Shown here piece by piece: positions 27,032-36,222 of a DNA stretch of 64,000 nucleotides. Source of the DNA: Sulfurospirillum sp. (GTDB lineage Bacteria; Campylobacterota; Campylobacteria; Campylobacterales; Sulfurospirillaceae); assembly GCA_016744795.1 (NCBI GenBank), contig JADGDR010000012.1:1-64000 (forward strand), read 5' to 3'. The number at the start of each line of letters is the position of its first letter. The first letter of the stretch is position 1. The notes below the pieces were generated by a model. The model searched no databases. It worked only from the letters and a program-made list of their open reading frames with translations, and was not told the origin of the DNA. The position numbers were made by a program, and so were the translations under genes.

Positions 27032-27048
27032 TCCCTTCCTCTCTGCCA
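27032..27048. repeat. attR core (tRNA-Ser 3' fragment)
   Basis: Identical to the last 17 bases of tRNA-Ser, CCA included; the tRNA body is absent here. Confidence 0.9.
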
Positions 27049-27084
27049 TTTACCACATAAAATTTTCAAATGTTTTAAAGATTA

Positions 27085-28593
27085 TTACTTAAATTTAGGG
27101 TCTTTAATCTGAGCAATACCAGAAAAATTTAGTTTATTATTTATTATTTTGTATTGTATTATTGGTGTAAAATCTTTTGCTAAAAGGATTGCTTTAAATT
27201 TTTGTGCATATTTTAATTTCACAAAAACTTGTGCTTTTTTAACATAATTTCCTCTATCGGATTTTAAAATCATACTCATAATTTCTTTATTTGCATTGTA
27301 GTTAACGTTTGTTACATAAGGTTTACCATACTTGATAATCATAGCTTCTTCTATAGTTTTTAAATACTCTTTTTTCTTATTTTTTTGGAATTTTTTAAAC
27401 AGTTTTTTTGATGAATACGTTATTTTTAAATTTAATATTTTCCATCTTTTTAATTCAATTTTATATTTTTTATCTATATTAATGTGAGAATTCTTTATTC
27501 TTTCATTATATTGTTTTGTATTTTCAAATTCTGATTTTTTTAATTTATGGTACTTTGATTTTTTAGGTTTTGTTTCAAGAATAGGATTATTTAGATGTCT
27601 AATTTTTGATGCAAAAATTTCATTTGCTATTGTATATATAGATTCATTTTTAGAATTTTTCAAATTCACTACACCTAAATAAGATAAGTCAAATTTTTCT
27701 TTTTTAACACAAATTGTACTAGAATATGTTGGATGATTTTGTCTTTTTTTGTTTGAATAGTACCAACCACTGTAACTTCCAGTTTTCAAATAAAACTTTT
27801 TTGCCATAGTAAAACCACTTTTGTCTATGGTCGTGACATCAGCCCAAACACTACCCATATCGTTCTGAGTACTTTTTGTATTTACAAATACTGAGTATTT
27901 TTTATATTTAGAAAGATATTTTAAATCCATATCTTTAGGTAGTCTAAATTTTTTTAATGTAGTACCTTTAAATTTTATTGTCAGGTTCTTACAATAATTT
28001 TTTGCATTAATCCAAGATGCTTTTCCGTACCTATTAATTTTTTTATTATTTGTCCAAATATAATTATTGAAATTCATAATTTTATAAAAATATGGATCAT
28101 TGTTTATTTTATAATTCCAAGTTATATTACCATGAATTTGCTCTCGGGGTTTGACCTTTGTTATTTGTGTTGTTAATTTTTTAATCTTCGATATTTTAAT
28201 TACTGGTTTTTTAACCTTCGGTTTTTTTCTTGTCAATTTTTTCAATTTCACATTTAAAATTCTATCGGAGTTTAATGTTATCCATTCTTTGTGTATAATG
28301 TAACCAAATTTTGAAACTTCTATATTATATTTACCTTGTTTAAGTACAATTCCACGCTTATATTTAGGTTTTATATTTAATATTCTAATTCTTGCATTTT
28401 TAAGTGTATTAACTGTTAAAACAACTTTCTTTTTAGTTGTTAAAACAGATTTTTTTGTTTTTATTTCATGAGCATTCATCTTTTCATAACTAGTTGAACT
28501 AGAGACACTTGAACTATTGTAATTACTACTAGCACATCCTGTTAAAAATAGAAATACAATAATTAGCAAAATCTTCATCTGTTTATTGCCCAT
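27085..28593 (-). CDS. PEGA-domain lipoprotein of unknown function
   Basis: A 502-residue protein with a lipoprotein signal ending FLTGC (Cys about 19), a Ser-rich linker, and a PEGA-like domain at about residues 58-118 (ARIRILNIKPKYKRGIVLKQ, then GYIIHKEWITL). A very lysine-rich linker follows, then a region at about 160-330 with aromatic motifs (TWNYK, ASWINAKNYC, FRLPKD, GWYYSN) like DUF1566/Lcl-type lectin folds. The C-terminal 150 residues are unassigned. It is probably an envelope carbohydrate- or peptidoglycan-facing protein. It begins a few bases beyond attR, so it is chromosomal. Confidence 0.75.
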   Translation of the reverse strand: MGNKQMKILLIIVFLFLTGCASSNYNSSSVSSSTSYEKMNAHEIKTKKSVLTTKKKVVLTVNTLKNARIRILNIKPKYKRGIVLKQGKYNIEVSKFGYIIHKEWITLNSDRILNVKLKKLTRKKPKVKKPVIKISKIKKLTTQITKVKPREQIHGNITWNYKINNDPYFYKIMNFNNYIWTNNKKINRYGKASWINAKNYCKNLTIKFKGTTLKKFRLPKDMDLKYLSKYKKYSVFVNTKSTQNDMGSVWADVTTIDKSGFTMAKKFYLKTGSYSGWYYSNKKRQNHPTYSSTICVKKEKFDLSYLGVVNLKNSKNESIYTIANEIFASKIRHLNNPILETKPKKSKYHKLKKSEFENTKQYNERIKNSHINIDKKYKIELKRWKILNLKITYSSKKLFKKFQKNKKKEYLKTIEEAMIIKYGKPYVTNVNYNANKEIMSMILKSDRGNYVKKAQVFVKLKYAQKFKAILLAKDFTPIIQYKIINNKLNFSGIAQIKDPKFK

Positions 28594-28762
28594 ATTTGCC
28601 TCGTTTTTTTGAGTTTAAATTTTACTCTACCTATTTAAAAATAAATATTTACTTAACAAGATATAAATTCAAAAATATTAAGTTATAATCAAAATATAAT
28701 TTATAATTTACCCTTTTAATATGGCAATTTTAACTAAAAGTAATATTTAACCCAAATTAAAA

Positions 28763-29458
28763 TTAATAATCAAACATACCTGTTCTTCTCAGTGACGCTG
28801 CAGATTTACACCCAGCCGTTTTTCCACCTTTGCATGCTTTTAAAAATAATGTGCCTGCTCTTACATAATCTGTTTTAACATATCTACCGCCATAGTATAC
28901 AAATGCTAAATCGTTGCACGCTCCTAAATTACCTAGATTACACGCTTTAGTGTAATAATGAATTGCAGTATCTGCATCTCGTGATACACCATATCCCTGA
29001 TAGTAAAACTTACCCAGATAATAACAGCCAAAAGAAGAATTTCCTTCACAAGCTTTTCTGTATTGTTTTACTGCTTTTTTGTCTTCTTTATTATGTCCAT
29101 TTAAATAATAATATGAAAACCCTAAATAAAAACAAGCATTTGAAAGTCCACCTTCACAAGCTTTTGAAAAAAGTTCTCTTGCTCTATTTTTATCTTTTTT
29201 AACTTCATTTGCATTGTCATACAATAAAGCAAGATTAAGACAACTTTGAAGGTCACCTTTTTTGCATGCTTTTGCATAAACTTTACTTGTTTTCATTTTA
29301 AAGTTATATTTTTTCTTAAATTGCATATCAAGAAAATGACAAGAACCAGAATTTCCATCTCTACACTCAATAAAATACTCATTCATTGCTTTTTTACTTT
29401 GTGTACCTGCACTCAAACCTAGACTTAACAAAACAATAATTAAAATTAGTTTTTTCAC
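28763..29458 (-). CDS. Hcp/Sel1-like repeat secreted protein
   Basis: A 231-residue protein with a signal peptide (about 1-18) and five or so Sel1-like repeats of about 36 residues. Each carries two cysteines in an A-C-x7-C-style pair, for example ACKKGDLQSC, ACEGGLSNAC, ACNLGNLGAC and ACKGGKTAGC. This is the pattern of Helicobacter cysteine-rich proteins (Hcp), where disulfides staple each repeat. Family members are periplasmic or secreted binding scaffolds, some with beta-lactam binding. The target here is unknown. No operon partners. Confidence 0.9.
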   Translation of the reverse strand: MKKLILIIVLLSLGLSAGTQSKKAMNEYFIECRDGNSGSCHFLDMQFKKKYNFKMKTSKVYAKACKKGDLQSCLNLALLYDNANEVKKDKNRARELFSKACEGGLSNACFYLGFSYYYLNGHNKEDKKAVKQYRKACEGNSSFGCYYLGKFYYQGYGVSRDADTAIHYYTKACNLGNLGACNDLAFVYYGGRYVKTDYVRAGTLFLKACKGGKTAGCKSAASLRRTGMFDY

Positions 29459-29605
29459 TTTTTTCCTTAGAATAGCTAAAAATTAGTTTTTACGATACTA
29501 TCTTAAAAAATATTAAATATTGATAATCACTACCTAATTAACGATATAAAATTAAATTAATGCTATAATCAATATTGTAACTTATAAATTAAATTCAGGT
29601 AATAA

Positions 29606-30340
29606 ATGAACGCATTAGATATAAACAACCTCACATTCTCATATAATAGAGAGAACGTATTAGAAAATATAGATTTACATGTAAAAGAAAAAGAGTTCCT
29701 TGCTATAATTGGTCCAAATGGTGGTGGGAAAAGTACTCTTTTAAAACTAATTATTGGACTTGAACAAACAAAACAATCAAATATAAAGATATTTGGAAAA
29801 AAACCTGCTAAAAATTTAACTTTAATAGGTTATGTTCCACAAAACACGAATGTAAATACAGATTTTCCCATAAAAGTTATAGAAGTTGTTATGATGGGTC
29901 ATGTTGGACATAAACGTCCTCTAATAGGTTACAAAAAAGAAGAAATAAATTGTGCACTAGAGTCTTTAAAACAAGTGAGTATGGAAAAATATGCCAACAA
30001 AAAAATAGGTACACTCTCAGGTGGGCAAAGACAAAGAGTTATGATAGCACGTGCCTTATGTTCTCATCCTAAAATACTACTTCTTGATGAACCAACGTCA
30101 AATATAGATACTATTGGACAAAAAGAAGTATATAATCTTTTAAAAAAACTAAATCAACATATAACTATTATTGTCGTTAGCCACGATTTGTCTATCGTAT
30201 TAGAATATGCTTCAAGTGTTCTACATGTAAACAAAAAAATGGTTTTTCACGATGTAAGTAAAACTAGAAAGTTTCATACCAAAGAAGAACACTTTTGTGA
30301 AGTAGAACTTCTTCAACTACTAGGAAAATCTAATGTTTGA
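29606..30340 (+). CDS. metal ABC transporter ATP-binding protein (ZnuC-like)
   Basis: A 244-residue ATPase with all motifs: Walker A GPNGGGKSTL at about 35-44, signature LSGGQRQR at about 137, Walker B ILLLDEPT at about 157 and switch His in VVSHDLS. It is closest by eye to the Mn/Zn/Fe chelate subgroup. It overlaps the permease gene by 8 bp. The solute-binding ZnuA partner is not in this window. A GATAATCA sequence near 29522 might be part of a Fur/Zur operator; this is uncertain. It carries two TACATGTA cores. Confidence 0.9.
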   Translation: MNALDINNLTFSYNRENVLENIDLHVKEKEFLAIIGPNGGGKSTLLKLIIGLEQTKQSNIKIFGKKPAKNLTLIGYVPQNTNVNTDFPIKVIEVVMMGHVGHKRPLIGYKKEEINCALESLKQVSMEKYANKKIGTLSGGQRQRVMIARALCSHPKILLLDEPTSNIDTIGQKEVYNLLKKLNQHITIIVVSHDLSIVLEYASSVLHVNKKMVFHDVSKTRKFHTKEEHFCEVELLQLLGKSNV

Positions 30341-31151
30341 TGCTTTAAACTATGAGTTTATACAAAATGCCCTCATGGCAGGAATTTTAGTTAGTATAGC
30401 TTCTGGAATAATAGGTTCACTTATAGTTGTTAATAGAATGGTTTTTTTAGCTGGAGGAATTGCCCATACCTCTTATGGAGGAATTGGACTTGCTGTTTAC
30501 TTTGGTATACCAATTTTTCTAGGGGCATCACTATTTGCTGTTTCTGCAGCGCTTCTTATATCTTTTATCACTCTAAAACAAAGAGAAAGAACAGATACTT
30601 TTATAGGACTTATATGGGCAGTTGGTATGGCTATTGGAATTTTATTTGTTGATATGACACCTGGATATAATGTTGATTTGATGAGTTATCTTTTTGGGTC
30701 TATTCTCGCCGTTAGTAAAGAAGATATTTGGTTTATGCTAGCTCTTGTTTTAATCATCATAACTGTTATTACTTTTTGTTATAGAGATATTTTAGCAGTC
30801 TCATACGATAGTGAATATGCTCTTTTAAGAGGTGTATCTGTAAAGTTTTTTTATACTCTTATTTTGGTGCTTTCTGCTCTCACCGTTGTAATTGCTATCA
30901 AAATAGTGGGTCTAATTTTAGTTATTGCTTTATTAACTATACCAATATATATTGCTGAAAGGTTATCTAATTCTTTATATAGTATGATGTTTTTATCGTC
31001 TATAATCTCTACTATATTTACTCTTTTTGGACTTTTCATTTCATATAATTTTGATATAACTAGTGGAGCATCTATTATACTCGTATCAGCAATAGCCTTA
31101 GTTTTATTTTTATTGTTTTTTAAACTAAAAGAGTCAGTAAAATACTCTTAA
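30333..31151 (+). CDS. metal ABC transporter permease (ZnuB-like)
   Basis: A 272-residue ABC-3 family permease with about eight membrane helices. FLAGGIAHTSYGGIGLAVYFG near residue 32 is the characteristic segment of zinc/manganese permeases. It pairs with the overlapping ATPase to import Zn, Mn or Fe. The metal cannot be decided by eye. Confidence 0.9.
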   Translation: MFDALNYEFIQNALMAGILVSIASGIIGSLIVVNRMVFLAGGIAHTSYGGIGLAVYFGIPIFLGASLFAVSAALLISFITLKQRERTDTFIGLIWAVGMAIGILFVDMTPGYNVDLMSYLFGSILAVSKEDIWFMLALVLIIITVITFCYRDILAVSYDSEYALLRGVSVKFFYTLILVLSALTVVIAIKIVGLILVIALLTIPIYIAERLSNSLYSMMFLSSIISTIFTLFGLFISYNFDITSGASIILVSAIALVLFLLFFKLKESVKYS

Positions 31152-31263
31152 AATTACAATAAAGATAATTATCAGTTACTTTTAAATTAATATATGATTT
31201 TAAAATTAACTTTATTGAAATAATAGTTAATTTAATTTTACTTAAGAGTTATTTTGATACTAT

Positions 31264-31725
31264 ATGGTTATGAAAAAAATTATATATATTTTACTTTTTA
31301 TACTCCCTATAACTCTTTTTAGTGCAACTATGAATAAAAATGGAATAGTTACAAAAATAAGTAAAAATAGTGTCTCTGATACCATCGATATATTATCTGT
31401 TATAGTAAAAAAAAATGGCTCAAAAAAGTTTACTATTATAGACCACAAACAAAATGCACTTGAACGTGGAAAATTCAATATGGAAGAAGCAAAATTAATC
31501 ATATTTGCTGAATCAAATATTTGCTTAAATCTTTTAAAGATTGACCCAGCAGTTGGATTAGACCTTCCTCTAAAAATTTTAGTATATAAAGCACAAGATA
31601 AACAAGTGTATATAAAATATAGAGATCCTAAGTTTTTAAAAAATATCTACAACCTAGGAGATACAAAAGAGGCTCATAAAATGAGTGCTATACTAGATAA
31701 ACTTACAAATATAGCTACAAAATAA
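31264..31725 (+). CDS. DUF302 periplasmic protein
   Basis: A 153-residue protein with a signal peptide (KKIIYILLFILPITLFSA) and a DUF302 domain: FTIIDHKQNALERG, IFAESNICLNLL, VGLDLPLKILVY and KYRDPKFL match the family's order. DUF302 proteins are small dimeric envelope or cytoplasmic proteins, often near redox or metal genes. Their activity is unclear. The start may be ATG at 31264 or 31270; neither has a clear ribosome binding site. It lies 112 bp behind the metal transporter genes. Confidence 0.85.
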   Translation: MVMKKIIYILLFILPITLFSATMNKNGIVTKISKNSVSDTIDILSVIVKKNGSKKFTIIDHKQNALERGKFNMEEAKLIIFAESNICLNLLKIDPAVGLDLPLKILVYKAQDKQVYIKYRDPKFLKNIYNLGDTKEAHKMSAILDKLTNIATK

Positions 31726-31728
31726 AAG

Positions 31729-32172
31729 CTAAATATCACTTTTTCTAGATTTAATTTCACTCTCATAAAACTCTAAAATTCTTGTTTGAAGTAATATGGT
31801 ATCTTCATCTCCATTACATGCATAAAAACTACGAAGATGATTCATATTTATCTTCTCTACAAATCTTTTATGTCTTTTTAATTCTTTATCTATATCTATT
31901 ATAAGATCATCAATATCTAAAGAGTCATTTTGAATTATCTTATTAACATACTCTTTTGTTGTGTGAACAAGAACATCAACACGATATTCATCATCTTTAT
32001 ATATATCTTTAGCAATCTTTTTTAAAACTATATATTCACAACTATTATCTACTTTATTTGATGCAATCATAGAAGCAAATAATTTAGCTCTAAATTCTAA
32101 AGACGTATGGTGATAAACAAATAGTTCTCTAAAAAATGAAAGAAAAAATGTTTTTGTACTCTTTAATGACAT
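31729..32172 (-). CDS. hypothetical helical protein
   Basis: A 147-residue helical, acidic/basic mixed protein of no family that I recognise with confidence. EFRAKLFASMIASNKVDNSC followed by an Asp-rich helix (DSLDIDDLIIDIDKELKRHK) is vaguely TerB-like. It converges with the DUF302 gene with only 3 bp between stop codons. No signal peptide. Confidence 0.65.
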   Translation of the reverse strand: MSLKSTKTFFLSFFRELFVYHHTSLEFRAKLFASMIASNKVDNSCEYIVLKKIAKDIYKDDEYRVDVLVHTTKEYVNKIIQNDSLDIDDLIIDIDKELKRHKRFVEKINMNHLRSFYACNGDEDTILLQTRILEFYESEIKSRKSDI

Positions 32173-32253
32173 ATATTAACCTATAATTATTTTGATATAA
32201 TTATACCAAGTTTAAAAGTTTTTTGCCTATACTCTTATAATAAAAGGAAGTTT

Positions 32254-34413
32254 ATGAATAAAGGCAGGATTATAAACAATAAAAAACTAACTATAACTCT
32301 TTTTTGTTTTCTTTTTTTTATTAGTATAATTTTTACTATAATACAAACTGGTTTTATCCTAAAAAATGATTATGATAAATCTATACAACAAGTCAATAAA
32401 AGTATAACTCAGATAAAAAATACTCGAATAGAATCTTTGAGTATAGCAATCTGGCAACTTGATAATTCACAATTAAAAATTATCATAGACAATATTTTAA
32501 AACTCCCTGGAATAACGTATATAGAGATAAGAGAAAATAATACTAACATAGTAAAAAAAGGTAAAAAAAAGAAAAAGTATGTTATTGAAAAAACTTTTGA
32601 TTTAGTTTATAAAAACATAGAAAATAACAAACTTGGAACTCTATATGTTCAAGGCTCATACGAAAACAGTATAAATAATATATATGATGAAATGATAAAA
32701 AAAATTTTAATAGAAACTATTAAAGTATTTTCTATTACTTTTATACTTATTTTTATAGTACAAAAGCTTATAATCAGACACCTTGGTGATATGGCTAACT
32801 ATGCCCTTAATTTTGATTATAAAAAACTATCTATTCCACTTAAATTAAATAAAAAAGCAGATAAAAAAAACCCTGATTCTATAGATATAGTTGTAGATGC
32901 TATAAATATTATGAGAAAAAATCTTATAAGTGATATGAAACAACAAGCAAAAGACAAAACAAATCTAGAGTTAACCAATAGCAAACTAGAAGAAGAAATA
33001 AGAATAAGAACAAAAATAGAACTAGATGCACTTGCACAAAAAGAGAGAATTGTAAAACAATATAACACTATAGTAAAATTAACATTAGATGAAAAATTTT
33101 TTAATAAGTCTTTTAAGGAAGGAATATATTTTTTACTTAAAGAGTGTACAAAAACTTTAGATGTAGATAGAGTTAGTTTTTGGATTTTTGAAGGTAAAGA
33201 TAAATTAAGATGCACTTATAGATATTTAAGTGAAAAAGATTTACATATAGATGAAAATAAACTTATAAAAACTTCAAAATTAACAAAATTTATATCATAC
33301 ATAAAAAAATATAGAATACTTGATGCTTACGATGTCTATACAGACCAAAGAACAATAGAATATAATCAAGATGATATGAAAAAAGCAGGTATTAAATCTA
33401 TGTTAGATGTTAGTATTAACTTTCATGATGATATGTATGGAATTATAGGTTTTGATACTATTAAACAAAACAAAATGTGGACACAAGATGAAATATCATT
33501 TGTAAGTAGAATTAGTGACCAAATAAGTAGCCTACTTCTTATCAATGAATGGAAAAAAGCGAAAGAAGAGATAACTGATCTTAATAATGGGTTAGAACTA
33601 ACAGTTGAAACTAGAACAAAAGAGTTAAAAGAAAATTTAAAAAATTTAAAATTAGCTCAAACTCAGCTTGTAGAAAGTGAAAAAATGGCTAGCCTTGGTA
33701 ATCTTGTAGCTGGTGTAGCTCATGAGATAAATACTCCTGTAGGAATAAGTTTAACAGGAATTACACACTTCCAACATATAACAACTGAACTAAAAAAATT
33801 ATATGACGATAACAATCTAAGTCAAGATGAATTTGAAAAGTACATAAAAACTTCATATGAGATATCTGACTCTGTTTATAAATCTCTTACACGTGCAGCC
33901 CAATTAATAAGAAGTTTTAAACAAGTGGCTGTTGACCAATCAAATGAGCAATTAAGGAACTTTAATATAAAAGAGTATATTGAAGAAGTTCTTTTAAGTT
34001 TACACAATAGAATTAAAAAAACAAAACATAATATAAATATATATTGCGATAAAAATTTAAATATACAAAGTTATCCAGGGGCTTTTTCACAAATACTTAC
34101 TAATTTTATAATGAACTCACTGATTCATGGATTTAAAAATGATAAAGAAGGTAACATAGAAATATATGTTACTCAAGTAGATAATAATATAGAAATAATC
34201 TATAAAGATAATGGTAAAGGAATAAATAAAACAAATTTAAAAAAGATTTTTGATCCATTTTTTACAACTAACAGAAAAGGTGGTGGTTCAGGATTAGGTT
34301 TAAATATAGTATATAATATAGTAATAAATAGGCTTCATGGTAAAATAAAAGCAACAAGTCAGATAAATAAAGGAATTACCTTTACAATTACATTTCCATT
34401 AAAAAGTACATAA
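32254..34413 (+). CDS. membrane sensor histidine kinase with GAF domain
   Basis: A 719-residue protein. Membrane segments lie at about 11-33 and 150-173 around a periplasmic sensor. Then come a linker coiled coil, a GAF-type domain at about 275-445, a second coiled coil, and a kinase core. The H-box VAGVAHEINTPVG has phospho-acceptor His490. The ATPase has NGKGI near 653 and the G2 box GGGSGLGLN near 680. A response-regulator partner is not adjacent, so it is an orphan kinase. The ligand is unknown. Confidence 0.93.
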   Translation: MNKGRIINNKKLTITLFCFLFFISIIFTIIQTGFILKNDYDKSIQQVNKSITQIKNTRIESLSIAIWQLDNSQLKIIIDNILKLPGITYIEIRENNTNIVKKGKKKKKYVIEKTFDLVYKNIENNKLGTLYVQGSYENSINNIYDEMIKKILIETIKVFSITFILIFIVQKLIIRHLGDMANYALNFDYKKLSIPLKLNKKADKKNPDSIDIVVDAINIMRKNLISDMKQQAKDKTNLELTNSKLEEEIRIRTKIELDALAQKERIVKQYNTIVKLTLDEKFFNKSFKEGIYFLLKECTKTLDVDRVSFWIFEGKDKLRCTYRYLSEKDLHIDENKLIKTSKLTKFISYIKKYRILDAYDVYTDQRTIEYNQDDMKKAGIKSMLDVSINFHDDMYGIIGFDTIKQNKMWTQDEISFVSRISDQISSLLLINEWKKAKEEITDLNNGLELTVETRTKELKENLKNLKLAQTQLVESEKMASLGNLVAGVAHEINTPVGISLTGITHFQHITTELKKLYDDNNLSQDEFEKYIKTSYEISDSVYKSLTRAAQLIRSFKQVAVDQSNEQLRNFNIKEYIEEVLLSLHNRIKKTKHNINIYCDKNLNIQSYPGAFSQILTNFIMNSLIHGFKNDKEGNIEIYVTQVDNNIEIIYKDNGKGINKTNLKKIFDPFFTTNRKGGGSGLGLNIVYNIVINRLHGKIKATSQINKGITFTITFPLKST

Positions 34414-34477
34414 AATTGAATTTTAAAGAAGAAAAAAGTTTTTTTATAATTATAGACTCAATTAATGCTATAAACTA

Positions 34478-34506
34478 TTGCCTTGGGGCTAATTTTCTGA
34501 TATAAT
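34478..34506 (+). promoter_or_regulatory. sigma-70 promoter of SRP RNA
   Basis: TTGCCT (34478-34483), 17-bp spacer and TATAAT (34501-34506), 7-8 bases before the RNA's 5' end. This is an unusually complete -35/-10 pair for this phylum, where -35 boxes are often poor. Confidence 0.8.
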
Positions 34507-34513
34507 ACCGCTC

Positions 34514-34620
34514 GCTCCTCTTTAGACCTGTGCAATGTTTTTAAAGAATAATGCTTCAGGGTGGGAACGCAGCAGAGCACTCTTTAAGTTTCATGTGCCG
34601 CAGTAATCTGAAGAGGGGTT
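34514..34620 (+). ncRNA. ffs: signal recognition particle RNA (4.5S type)
   Basis: The apical part is diagnostic: CAGG (34557-34560), GTG-GGAA-CGC stem with GGAA tetraloop, then AGCAG (34571-34575), the symmetric-loop and Ffh M-domain binding sequence. The outer stem CCTCTTTAGA pairs with TCTGAAGAGG (about 34518-34527 and 34606-34615), followed by GGTTTTTTT as a terminator. It lacks an Alu domain, so it is the short form. It partners Ffh in cotranslational membrane targeting. Confidence 0.9.
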
Positions 34621-34623
34621 TTT

Positions 34624-35829
34624 TTAACTCATAACATAAGCTTCTATCTCTTGTGCCAATTTATAAAAATCAATACCTTCAACTTTTCCTTTTTCTTTTA
34701 ATGCTTTTTTAATAAATTCTTTTCCTTGAAGAAGTTCTTTTGATTTTACACCATGAGATATAGATATAACTGCCTCTATAAAAGCAGATAATCTATCACA
34801 ATTTTTTAATGCCACTCCATCAATTGCATTAAATTTATTTTCGTTATAAGTAGAAAGTGCATCAACTACCATAATTCTTTTTTCATTAATTTTATTTAAA
34901 AATTCATCTTTTTCATTATTTCCATAAAGACCTAACAAATATTTAAAATTACCAACTATATGAGACGGAACATAAGGTAGTATCTCATTTTCAATCATTT
35001 TTATCTCATATTCGCTTATAATATCATCTAAACCACTTACAGAGTACTTTACTGGGCTTATAATATCACGAGTTAAAGCTTCAGGTAAATCATGAAAAAG
35101 AGCACAATAAAAATTATTTTCTAGCCTTTTATCACATGCTTTTATATGCAATGAGTAAAAATAACCTAAAATCGCGACTATTAGCATATGTCCTAAAACA
35201 GAAGTTTCAGGAATTCTGGGAGTTTGTGCCCATCTTTTTTGAAAACGTAAACGACCACTTAAATCTATGACTTTTGCCAGTTTTTTATTAAGTGCTATTT
35301 TTCTTACACCAATTAGTTCATAATAATCTTCTATTTCATCTTCAACATCTTCTTTTACTTTATCTATTCCATTTAAAAATTTACTTGTTTGATAAACTAT
35401 GGCAAATTCCCAACGAGTTGCAAGATATGAAGCAGCTTTTAGTATAAAACGCTCTTTTTTATACATAGTAGAATCATTCAAATAATTTTCAAATCTTTTA
35501 TAAAATTTCCCGTCTTCTATATCACAAAGATCATCATACAATTTTGTTAAAACCCATTTATTTATCTCGTGTTCTTTTTTTTGAAGTGCTTGTCTAAAAA
35601 CATCTGGTCTTATGTCTGTAACAATTCCACGCCTAAGAAACTCAAATATTCCAGCTTCTATTAAATGAACATGATTTACATCTTTTTCCATATTTGCTAA
35701 AAAAAATGCAATTATAAATTTATGAGCTTGTTTATCAAGTTCAACAAGTTCAACCATACGAGGATAATCATTCCACCTTTGAATTGAAGCAGAAGTAAAA
35801 AAATGATCTATTAAACCTGGGCTTAACAT
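34624..35829 (-). CDS. HD-domain phosphohydrolase-like protein
   Basis: A 401-residue protein. The second half carries an HD domain: LGHMLIVAI, then ALFHDLPEALTRDIISP with the metal-binding HD pair, and a later Asp in MVVDALSTYNE. This matches YfbR-like/HD_3 nucleotidases. The first about 180 residues are helical and unassigned. The substrate may be nucleotides, but this is not shown. It runs codirectionally into the queF, GGDEF-EAL and gyrB series and may share their transcript. Confidence 0.85.
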   Translation of the reverse strand: MLSPGLIDHFFTSASIQRWNDYPRMVELVELDKQAHKFIIAFFLANMEKDVNHVHLIEAGIFEFLRRGIVTDIRPDVFRQALQKKEHEINKWVLTKLYDDLCDIEDGKFYKRFENYLNDSTMYKKERFILKAASYLATRWEFAIVYQTSKFLNGIDKVKEDVEDEIEDYYELIGVRKIALNKKLAKVIDLSGRLRFQKRWAQTPRIPETSVLGHMLIVAILGYFYSLHIKACDKRLENNFYCALFHDLPEALTRDIISPVKYSVSGLDDIISEYEIKMIENEILPYVPSHIVGNFKYLLGLYGNNEKDEFLNKINEKRIMVVDALSTYNENKFNAIDGVALKNCDRLSAFIEAVISISHGVKSKELLQGKEFIKKALKEKGKVEGIDFYKLAQEIEAYVMS

Positions 35830-35835
35830 AATAAT

Positions 35836-36222
35836 TTATCCTTTTCTAATTTGCTCTGAATCTAATTCAATAACTGTATGAACATTTCCTCTTGGATTGT
35901 AATCAGCTATGATTTTTAAATATTTTGGTTTTAGTTTAGAATCAAGTACATCATAAATTTCATTTGCACTATCTTCATGAGAAATATTTCTATTCATAAA
36001 GCTATTTATATAGAGTTTAATAGCCTTTAACTCCACTACAAATTCATTTGGAGTGTAATCTATATATATGGTTGCAAAATCAGGATAACCACTTCTAGGA
36101 CATAAACAACAGAACTCTGGAAGAGTCAATTTTATAATATAATTTTTTTTATGCTTATTTGGCCAAATTTCCAAATCTTTATCTACATCAAATTCTTTAA
36201 TCTCTTTTTCACCATAACGCAT
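35836..36222 (-). CDS. queF: 7-cyano-7-deazaguanine reductase
   Basis: A 128-residue short-type QueF, T-fold enzyme. It reduces preQ0 to preQ1 with NADPH in queuosine synthesis for tRNA. The catalytic Cys41 is in LCPRSGYPDFA, with Asp48 in the same motif, and VELKAIKLYINSF is the conserved QueF helix. The start codon overlaps the stop of the upstream gene (TAATG). Confidence 0.95.
   Translation of the reverse strand: MRYGEKEIKEFDVDKDLEIWPNKHKKNYIIKLTLPEFCCLCPRSGYPDFATIYIDYTPNEFVVELKAIKLYINSFMNRNISHEDSANEIYDVLDSKLKPKYLKIIADYNPRGNVHTVIELDSEQIRKG

Larger units (their letters stand above)
20032..27048 (+). mobile_element. integrated mobilizable plasmid-like element, ~7.0 kb
   Basis: Bounded by the 17-bp repeat TCCCTTCCTCTCTGCCA, which lies at the tRNA-Ser 3' end (20032-20048) and again at 27032-27048, exactly 7000 bp away. 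Inside are a tyrosine integrase next to the tRNA, a Rep_3 replication initiator, a noncoding origin-like segment, and an operon of a small protein, MobC and a relaxase-primase. There is no transfer apparatus, so it would need a helper conjugation system. It has both Rep and integrase, which suggests a plasmid that can also integrate. The dispersed TACATGTA motif is absent from the whole element. Confidence 0.9.

Noticed and set aside
29515-29605. Fur/Zur box upstream of the metal ABC genes
   Set aside because: TTGATAATCACTACC matches only half of a GATAATGATAATC-type box, too weak to list.
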